DNA of 42,052 nt, from positions 1-42,052 of the IMG/VR virus record IMGVR_UViG_3300007515_000015. One strand, given 5' to 3'. Below the pieces are notes generated by a model. That model searched no databases. It was not told where the DNA came from and saw only the letters and a program-made list of their open reading frames with translations. Source of the DNA: a virus. The translations under genes and the position numbers were made by a program. Below are positions 36,401 to 42,052 of the stretch, in pieces (within the stretch, counting starts at the first letter, position 1; every line of letters starts with the position of its first letter).

Positions 36401-39239
36401 CCTGTAGCAGCGATTCGTGGGCATCCACGACACGACTAGCGGGTTTGACTGTCGCGGCAGCCGTCGCCTCAGCGCGTGCGATGTCCGCTTCGACCTTTTC
36501 CACAAGCGCTTGACGGTCAGCCAGACGGGTTCCTTCATCGACAATGGTGGGTCCATACCTGCCGTACCGGCCTTCGGCCATGTCTACAATGGGTCGCCAC
36601 AGTTCGCCCTGACCCACCGCTGATGCGGGTCGATCCGGCAGAATCTCCTTAGCGCGATCCATGACACGCTGAGCAGCGACAGACGAGTGGCTGCCCCTCC
36701 GCGACACGAACGATTCCTCTGGTGCGGTCCTGCTGGCTTCAACCAGTTCTTCTATCAGTTGGTCCAGACGCTCCTCGGTGAACGACTCCCTGCGGAATCC
36801 CTCAAACCGCTTCATATCGACATCAGTCCAGTCATCCATGACCGCCCAGTCGTCGATGTCGTCGGCAAACACTTTCTTGGTTTGCCAGTCGCCGTTCTTG
36901 GTTTGGCGAGTCAAGACGTAGGTGTCTGCGGGGGTATTCTTCCCTTCGTAGCCCTTGGGATGGAACTCATCAGACACCCATACGGCACCGTCCTCGGGGT
37001 CAACCAGCATCCGTGAACCCCGACCGGACTGAATCAGGTTCTTCTCATGCGCGGTCAGACTCGTCGGATACGTCATCCCCTTCCTTACGGCGTCTGCGGG
37101 TCCTTCGATCCGGTACCCCTCGGGGGCATCGGAAGCAGCAACGTCCTTGCTGCCGGACTTGGAGATATTCCTGTTGTCTTTCCCAGCCAGTTCATCCCGA
37201 AGGTCGATGCGAATGAAGTCTTCGATCGCCCTCTGTACGGGGGTAGCAGACGCCTCCGTGTTGACCAGCAGTTCACCTTTCTTGGCACCGGAATCCTTCT
37301 TTGCTTGGTCGCGTTGCTTGCGTGCTGCCTTGTGTGCTGCCTTGAGCCGTGAAACTTCTGTCGGCTCAACAAAATACTTTTCACCTTTGATCGTTCGTTC
37401 TGTCCAACCCTCGGTTCGCAGTTCTTCCAACTTCTTTTCCAGAAACGTCACCGTTCGGGTCCCTGTTTGACCCTCAATAGGGATTTCGATTTCTGCTGCG
37501 AGATCCGTCGCCGCATCCCCGAGGACATCGTTCATTTCCTTGACGTAATCCTCTAGAGAACCCGGCCTGAGTTTGCCTTTGCTCTCAATGACCGCTGCCC
37601 GAGCCTGATCGGGGTTCATCCCGACCTCGTTCGCAACCGTTTCCAGATTGCGTTCCGCCGCAACACGAGCCGCCGTCAAATCCGCTGCGTTCTCAGCAAC
37701 GAGTTCGCCGTCGATTCTTCTGCGCGTCGCAACCAGCCGTCCCGCCTCCGTCGTAGGTGTCCTCCCGGTAACGGCTACCTCATCGCCATCGACTACGGGG
37801 CTGCGCTCCTTGTCGTAATGGTAAGCACGTTCACCGTCCCGCATCGGCGCGACATCTTCCGGCCAACCAGTCTCAGAGATCACGGTTTCCTCACGGGGCT
37901 TGAGGCTGTCCCGTGCTGCCGCATCGGCTTCCGACTTTGCGGTGGCCGCTTTGATTTCGTCTGGGAACCCGAGATCCGGTAGCCGCATCTTTTCGATACG
38001 CTCAAACAGGCTCGTTACCGTCGCAGACGCAGCAAGCGGGTCGTGGGCATCAACGATCTTCTTCTGAGCCTTGAGTTCCTGCGCTTTCTTCGCCGCCCTC
38101 GCGCCGTGGCTGACCTCTTTCGTGGTCGCAGACGCCTTCTGTTTGACGACTGTCGGATCACCCTTTTCGGCCTTCTCCATCTTCTTGATAATGGATTTGA
38201 TCTCAGCGGTAGAGGGATAGAGTTCCCCGCCGATCATCAGCAGTTCGCCCTCCTTCAACCCGTGGTCAGAGAACCACTTGATCATTTCAACCGTGTCGTT
38301 AGCCATCGCCAACCACTGGCTGCCGCGACCCGAGTTGCGTGCCCATTCAGGGGCAGGCATACCGGGATTCCATTCACCAAACTGCATCGTGTCGAACGTC
38401 TGGGACAGTTCAGCGTCAGTGAAGTCGTCTAGCCACGTCCCGAGGTGTGTCTTGAGTTCGTCAACTGTGGCAAACCTTCCACCAAGGAAGTCCTCTACGA
38501 GCAGCCCTTCTTCCGCTGCCCTCTGCGTCTGCCGTCCACGACGAGCAGCGCCCTGAGCGTTCACCCCACCAGCACCGGTGTTCGACATCGACCTAGCCAC
38601 CCGGTCATACGGACCAGACTCCCGAATCTTCTTGACTGCCTTGGCTGTCAAACCCGCCTTGGAAGCGATAGGCAACAAGTCCAAGAACGTGAACACAGGA
38701 TGCGCTGCAAGTTCCTTCACCGACTTGTCGCCCTCGTAGCCACCACCGATCATCTCAGCGGTAAACGACCCCGGCACCAGCCGCACACCGGGCGCGCCAG
38801 CGATACGGCCAAGACCCTTGAAGTCGCCTTCGGCCAGCATCCCTACACCCTCGGAGACAGAAGGAATCAAACCTTTGTCCGGGTCCATGATCGCTCCGGG
38901 TTCCTTCAACATGAACCCGGGTAGTTGCGGCAACCCCAACACGATGTCTTTCAGATCGCGTGCAGCGTTCTCAGCGAACCCCAACGGATTGAAACGGCCA
39001 CGACCCATGCCCGTTTCTCCGGGCATTACCTTCTCAGAACTGATCGCTATGGCTGCCTCGCGGTCAGACATGGGCGTGCCGCCCTTGTTGATGCGATCAA
39101 GGTCGTACAGGTACGCCTGCCGTACAACGTCCATTGCGACGCCGTTCTGGAGGCTGATCGCGGCGCGCCGACGCCACCGATCACGCGCAGTTTCTAAGCC
39201 AGTTTGCCTACCGGGAAAGATCGGCTGTGTAGTAGGCAT
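33474..39239 (-). CDS. Giant internal virion protein (1921 aa)
   Basis: This is a 1921-aa protein from ATG 39239. The N-terminal part (1-230) has hydrophobic helices and 'GLPQLPGFML'. The middle (about 370-1150) is charged, Lys/Ala/Glu-rich and coiled-coil-like, with Arg-rich segments. Later parts show 'RVSALALSPRFLVYNAVGGM' and 'RRIFPFYGWMKHVLKYTFTL', motifs common in very large phage virion or ejection proteins. No polymerase, lysozyme or protease motif is seen. It is probably packaged inside the head and ejected with DNA (T7 gp16 role). It is the longest gene, about 14% of the genome. Confidence 0.85.
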   Translation of the reverse strand: MPTTQPIFPGRQTGLETARDRWRRRAAISLQNGVAMDVVRQAYLYDLDRINKGGTPMSDREAAIAISSEKVMPGETGMGRGRFNPLGFAENAARDLKDIVLGLPQLPGFMLKEPGAIMDPDKGLIPSVSEGVGMLAEGDFKGLGRIAGAPGVRLVPGSFTAEMIGGGYEGDKSVKELAAHPVFTFLDLLPIASKAGLTAKAVKKIRESGPYDRVARSMSNTGAGGVNAQGAARRGRQTQRAAEEGLLVEDFLGGRFATVDELKTHLGTWLDDFTDAELSQTFDTMQFGEWNPGMPAPEWARNSGRGSQWLAMANDTVEMIKWFSDHGLKEGELLMIGGELYPSTAEIKSIIKKMEKAEKGDPTVVKQKASATTKEVSHGARAAKKAQELKAQKKIVDAHDPLAASATVTSLFERIEKMRLPDLGFPDEIKAATAKSEADAAARDSLKPREETVISETGWPEDVAPMRDGERAYHYDKERSPVVDGDEVAVTGRTPTTEAGRLVATRRRIDGELVAENAADLTAARVAAERNLETVANEVGMNPDQARAAVIESKGKLRPGSLEDYVKEMNDVLGDAATDLAAEIEIPIEGQTGTRTVTFLEKKLEELRTEGWTERTIKGEKYFVEPTEVSRLKAAHKAARKQRDQAKKDSGAKKGELLVNTEASATPVQRAIEDFIRIDLRDELAGKDNRNISKSGSKDVAASDAPEGYRIEGPADAVRKGMTYPTSLTAHEKNLIQSGRGSRMLVDPEDGAVWVSDEFHPKGYEGKNTPADTYVLTRQTKNGDWQTKKVFADDIDDWAVMDDWTDVDMKRFEGFRRESFTEERLDQLIEELVEASRTAPEESFVSRRGSHSSVAAQRVMDRAKEILPDRPASAVGQGELWRPIVDMAEGRYGRYGPTIVDEGTRLADRQALVEKVEADIARAEATAAATVKPASRVVDAHESLLQVRKLEQDLQARLEAGTATFTEKPAAKGKAHPDEPELRRLYDQLDEIDATGSTHPLYAAKEALEIRAKELFDAGVRVKPSQRKMMAALGKSSRKVKKGDQPGYDKAKGRAAASAKQVKDLNKVQNKIVGGFKTLQTEVVTLLRNAEADFRGNQWTEGRKKLAQAESALNRKASQNIKSRLKDHAPGLLDELTEIETAVNQLRTSTATTNTVNAARAKQSRLAGELNDARIKAEAAKARGSSLDEKITESMSEAEKAVLKWQGKISSLSARWHPLYRRELERRIATSMKRPTPEAMEALMFESYTRAAKLSGLDPKEIGVIRREAWQAVKDMEAAGVNPIYIPHRQLGNRGRAPGKMVGHRLGTPAMFKTRHLNNAEPYIRNPAIAISETAMDFMREAGTEAFFFGRTLRRGGEEIGRLDGIFSAFGRSFDDLIDQYRDEIAAEMANRPHESPGLVAKRIVERDYTTIDPTKWGMSDRWAPEFKVKYRRKSIGATDEVIDLAIADTYFPKSVNTTIEAQTKVGGLVPYRGAYDKVMDVFRVSALALSPRFLVYNAVGGMVMLMARTDPTVLQYVGRAKKMVDEGKMDIGISKGAAMVDPDLIKQFEHDFRRLSTEKQTGFLWGIREGQWLGGVIKAIQKGANKSFQMNEYFDSVYRSMAYLHESDRLIKKGRSATDAAEAGVQLANKILQDWDAMLPWERVAMRRIFPFYGWMKHVLKYTFTLPFDHPLRVSVMTNFAAAEMEDFRSGIPQWMSHTFFIGKEGPDTKQWSINARAANPFSDLARLADFDSREYGSGVLLGFFTQTSPLIGAVGETLGINPMSGRPSLYPEMVYSPDTGRLRAVAPSILQTFPRSIIPQIEGFKGLAELAGVSSMSSELRQLRQRDPDAFASRIWGSFGTPFAPRRRSRGFEMIKSGLAQDQATGDIVNRALRTGDWSNALQYERAHIRGQTYNVRDLYGLAKNNPELLEVVLSAASR

Positions 39240-39245
39240 CCATCA

Positions 39246-41216
39246 TCAACCCATGTTGCCAAGCAACGCCTGCTCAAACGGATCGGACAACTGCCCACCC
39301 AGCGCAGCGTTGGCTCCCTGACGGGCCTGTGTTTCACTGGTGATAGCAGTAATAGCCGGTGTTGCTGCCTGCTGCTGCATACCCACTAGAAGGTTTCCAG
39401 CGATTTCCTGCGAGTTGGTTTCCAGTCGTTCTCTGAGGTCGGCGTCCTGAATGTGGCTGTAATCCATGTTCATCAAGCCAGTAGCGACACCGTAGAAGGG
39501 TTCCATCGCGGTGCCGATGCCCTGCGCTATGGCTGACAGGTCCTCCGCTGAATAAGCGGGGTTCAGGGCTTCAGGTGTCCACGGGAACCCCGTGAACCCG
39601 GCCATGCGGCCCGACTGGTACATCATCTGAACCAACTGCGACCGGTCAATCATGCCTGCTTCAGCCATCTGCCAATACGCTTGGAAGTTCTTGAGTGCCG
39701 CATCAGCGACCTCTTGTCCCATGCCCTGCGCTGACGCTGCGTTGGCGAACATATCCTTTGCGATGTCTAGGGGCTGTATTTCCTTTTCCCCGGTGCCACC
39801 GAACAATGACCCAACGAGCGGTAGTGACTGAACGAGATTCGCTGCCGCACCACCGGTCACCAAGTTGAGTGCCATGAACGCGGGTGCCCCCACCAGCGCG
39901 CCGACACCACCAAACCCTGCGCCGAACGCTGCACCGACCATGAGTCCCTCAGCAACAACGTCGCCTTTGGTGCCTTCGTCAAACCTGTCTCCAAGTAGGA
40001 AACTGCCGACCATTGCGGTCGCCAATGCGGGGTTGGCTCCCCGTAGGAAACCAAGAGTCGATGGACCTATGCCCGCCTTAGCAATGCGCTGGGTGATTCC
40101 ACCCATGCCCATCGCGCCGAGGCGTGTTGACATCTCAGCCGCCGGGCCCGCGGCCTTGGCACCCTTGATTGCCTTCGTGTAGTTCGCGCCGATAGTAAAC
40201 GGGTTGTGCCGGCCTTTTGCCCAGCCCGCGAACCCTCCGAAAGAAGTCTTCGCACCAGCAGGAGCAGCACCAGCAGGAGCAGCACCAGCAGGAGTTCCGG
40301 GCGTCGGACCCTGAGTAGGACGTGGTGGACCGTAAACCGGACCCCGAGGATCGCCCATCGGCATCCCGCCCGGATACTGTGGACCTACGCGCGCACCGTA
40401 CTGACGCGCCCTTGCGTTCTGGACTCTCGGGTTTTCGATTGTCGCCAACGCTTGTGTAGCAGACCGAATCTCAGAACCAGCAACCTGACCAGCCACCGCC
40501 CGTGCCGCCTGTGCTGTACCGGGACTTCGACCAGCCATCCCCCGGACCGTGTTGAGAGATCCCTGCGTTCCACCGGGCGGGATCGCAAAGGTCCCTGCCG
40601 ATCCAACTCGCGGAGTCGGACCCGGACCAAGCGCCCGTGGCGCGGGCACTCCGTGTCCACCGTGCAGTACGGGCAGGTGACGCGGATTGACTGGTACGCC
40701 ACGACCCGTCGCCCTGCTTGTCCCCAACGGGTACGTCGCAGGATTGTATTGACCCGGCACACCGGCTACAGGACCCACAGGTCTCGGCGCTGGTGGACCG
40801 TGCATTGGTCCAGCAGGCGCCCCACCGGGCGGAGCGTGAATACTGTAAGGCCGCTGCGGTCGGACTTCACGAATCGAAATGGGCGACGGTTCCGCCATCG
40901 TTGCGGGACCCTGCATCATTGCAGGCCCCTGAAGCGGTGGCTGAGAACCCGGCACCTGAGGTCTGGCAAGATAGTTGCCGAGACCTTGACTTTGTACCGG
41001 GGTGGAAGGCAGTGTTTTCATCCCGGCGGGTGGATCAGCGAACCCCTCAGCAATCTGCGTCGCTCCGTAGGCACGCCGTGCTTCCGCCCCTGATGGGTAC
41101 TGGGTTGGTATCTGACTAGCGAGAGCAGCGTCAACAGCAGTCGGGCCAGCGGGCGTACCCACGGCCTGCGACATTGCGCGACTGATCGCTGCTAGGACTT
41201 CGCGTGCTGATGCCAT
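39246..41216 (-). CDS. Internal virion protein (656 aa), Gly/Pro/Ala-rich
   Basis: This 656-aa protein starts at ATG 41216 after AAGG. The first 320 residues are Pro/Gly/Ala-rich and disordered, with a short APAGAAPAG repeat (DNA repeat near 40255-40290). Residues of about 390-480 contain hydrophobic glycine-zipper-like stretches ('GLMVGAAFGAGFGGVGALVG'), which may insert in a membrane. The C-terminal third is helical. Located between two other large virion genes, it probably forms part of the DNA-ejection channel. Confidence 0.8.
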   Translation of the reverse strand: MASAREVLAAISRAMSQAVGTPAGPTAVDAALASQIPTQYPSGAEARRAYGATQIAEGFADPPAGMKTLPSTPVQSQGLGNYLARPQVPGSQPPLQGPAMMQGPATMAEPSPISIREVRPQRPYSIHAPPGGAPAGPMHGPPAPRPVGPVAGVPGQYNPATYPLGTSRATGRGVPVNPRHLPVLHGGHGVPAPRALGPGPTPRVGSAGTFAIPPGGTQGSLNTVRGMAGRSPGTAQAARAVAGQVAGSEIRSATQALATIENPRVQNARARQYGARVGPQYPGGMPMGDPRGPVYGPPRPTQGPTPGTPAGAAPAGAAPAGAKTSFGGFAGWAKGRHNPFTIGANYTKAIKGAKAAGPAAEMSTRLGAMGMGGITQRIAKAGIGPSTLGFLRGANPALATAMVGSFLLGDRFDEGTKGDVVAEGLMVGAAFGAGFGGVGALVGAPAFMALNLVTGGAAANLVQSLPLVGSLFGGTGEKEIQPLDIAKDMFANAASAQGMGQEVADAALKNFQAYWQMAEAGMIDRSQLVQMMYQSGRMAGFTGFPWTPEALNPAYSAEDLSAIAQGIGTAMEPFYGVATGLMNMDYSHIQDADLRERLETNSQEIAGNLLVGMQQQAATPAITAITSETQARQGANAALGGQLSDPFEQALLGNMG

Positions 41217-41230
41217 AACCGGACCTTACT

Positions 41231-42052
41231 CTAGTAGAAGAACGCCAACTCTGGGTACTGCTCTACCAGCGGAGTCGCTGACACGAAAGATGTCTGCGGC
41301 TCACGCACCGGAAGTACCGCATTGCCTCCCATGCCGCTGAGTTGACTAACGATTTCGTCCATCCAAGCCGGATCACCCGCATTAGCAAACCCTCCGTACC
41401 CTTTACCAGACCAAGTACCGAGAGAGTTAGTGACTTCCGGCATGTAGTTCATCGTCGCGGCGTCAATATCCTGCTGCAACGCTGCTACAAGCGGATCGTA
41501 ATAACCCAGTTCTAGAGTAGAAACAGTGTTATCGACACCGGTTTGATAATCCGGGTAGTTCCACACCAGCGGATCGCCCGTTTCGTCATAGTTGTACGGG
41601 TCGTAGCCCAGCGATTTACCGTAAGTGGTTGCCAACGGATTGAACTCAGCAGCCGAACCAGTCATTCCTTGGCCCTGATCTGTTTGGCCTTCCATGTTCT
41701 GCCACAGAGCCAACGTCGCCAAGTTGTTGTCGGTGACTGGCGCGCCGATACCTGTCAGCACGTCCGTTGCGAAATCGCCGGTCGTTAGTTGATCGGACAG
41801 CGATGGACCAACCGTGAAATCAGCAACAGTCGGATCAGGTTTGTAGTCGCCTAGATCCCCGAACGTGTGGCTCAAAGCCCGACGGGTCGGTGACGTGCGA
41901 GGCATCCCGCCCGGGCCGGGGAAGAAACCCGGGTCCCAAAAGGGGTCGTCTGCTGGGGGCGACCAACCCGGAGCCTCGGGAGCCGGAGCCTCGGGAGCCG
42001 GAGCCTCGGGAGCCGGAGCCTCGGGAGCCGGAGCCTCGGGAGCCGGAGCCTC
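41231..42052 (-). CDS. Large coiled-coil virion protein, C-terminal part
   Basis: This is the end of the 965-aa gene whose start is at 2195 (circular join). It includes the EAPAP repeat, a Trp/Pro-rich linker ('GWSPPADDPFWDPGFFPGPG') and a 220-residue C-terminal domain rich in Tyr/Asp/Gly ('LGYDPYNYDETGDP', 'SGKGYGGFANAG'), ending TAG 41231. The domain resembles fibre-tip or lectin-like beta folds but has no known motif. An ATG at 41905 could give a separate 224-aa form, without a clear ribosome site. Confidence 0.8.
   Translation of the reverse strand, partial: EAPAPEAPAPEAPAPEAPAPEAPAPEAPGWSPPADDPFWDPGFFPGPGGMPRTSPTRRALSHTFGDLGDYKPDPTVADFTVGPSLSDQLTTGDFATDVLTGIGAPVTDNNLATLALWQNMEGQTDQGQGMTGSAAEFNPLATTYGKSLGYDPYNYDETGDPLVWNYPDYQTGVDNTVSTLELGYYDPLVAALQQDIDAATMNYMPEVTNSLGTWSGKGYGGFANAGDPAWMDEIVSQLSGMGGNAVLPVREPQTSFVSATPLVEQYPELAFFY
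41934..42052. repeat. Terminal direct repeat (copy 2 of 2)
   Basis: It is identical to 1-119. When the map is drawn as a circle, this copy should be removed, which leaves about 41,933 bp. The boundary lies inside a 15-bp tandem repeat, so the repeat length and the genome size carry an uncertainty of some units. Confidence 0.9.

Noticed and set aside
1-42052. Integrase, attachment site or other lysogeny genes
   Set aside because: No tyrosine or serine recombinase motif was seen in any frame; the excisionase-like HTH at 29293 and the XRE gene alone do not prove a temperate lifestyle.
1-42052. CRISPR array or insertion sequence
   Set aside because: The repeats found are tandem coding repeats or fibre repeats, with no spaced palindromic units and no transposase.

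Overview
The window is a complete or nearly complete circular phage genome. Bases 1-119 are repeated exactly at 41934-42052, so the unique circle is about 41,933 bp, and one reading frame (965 codons) runs intact across the join. The DNA looks moderately GC-rich. The probable host is an actinobacterium: the phage carries a WhiB-family iron-sulfur regulator (32901-33254), a family known only from Actinobacteria and their phages, and an r1t-like holin. Gene content (portal, scaffold, HK97-type capsid, connector-like adaptor, three very large internal-virion-type proteins, no tape measure or sheath) fits a short-tailed, podovirus-like particle. That morphology is inferred, not shown.

Minus-strand late arm. 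Starting near 22179 and reading leftwards through the contig join to 33186, about 31 kb is a tightly packed unidirectional operon, with most genes abutting or overlapping by 1-11 bases. It opens with small regulatory or zinc-ribbon genes (22179-20407). These are followed by small and large terminase, an HNH nuclease, two zinc-ribbon genes, portal, small basic proteins, scaffold, major capsid protein, a decoration-like protein, a 620-aa virion protein, a repeat-built tail fibre and three tandem paralogues ending in an 'F-x-LYG' motif. Next come a tail-fibre-assembly-like protein, membrane proteins, an M15-type endolysin with a peptidoglycan-binding domain, a metallophosphoesterase and a connector-like adaptor. 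The arm ends with three giant proteins (965, 656 and 1921 aa), a 38-aa lysine-rich protein and the holin.

Plus-strand early arm (22446-33254). It holds many very small genes, several of them Cys-rich, and a tRNA-like element that lacks a D-arm. A MoxR/CobS-like AAA+ ATPase is paired with a CobT-like HExxH plus VWA protein. Further along are a D12-class adenine methyltransferase, a RecT-like annealing protein and WhiB. A minus-strand pair (RusA-like resolvase and XRE-type regulator, 31477-32092) is embedded inside it.

No DNA polymerase, primase, replicative helicase, integrase or RNA polymerase was recognised, so replication presumably relies on the host. The most interesting candidate system is the AAA+/VWA pair: a chaperone-like metal-chelatase-type or remodelling machine of unknown target, occupying the place where replication genes would be expected. 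Other notable points are the triplicated receptor-binding-like genes, the abundance of tiny zinc-binding proteins, the recurrent Shine-Dalgarno-in-a-hairpin leaders, and the convergent overlap of whiB with the holin gene.
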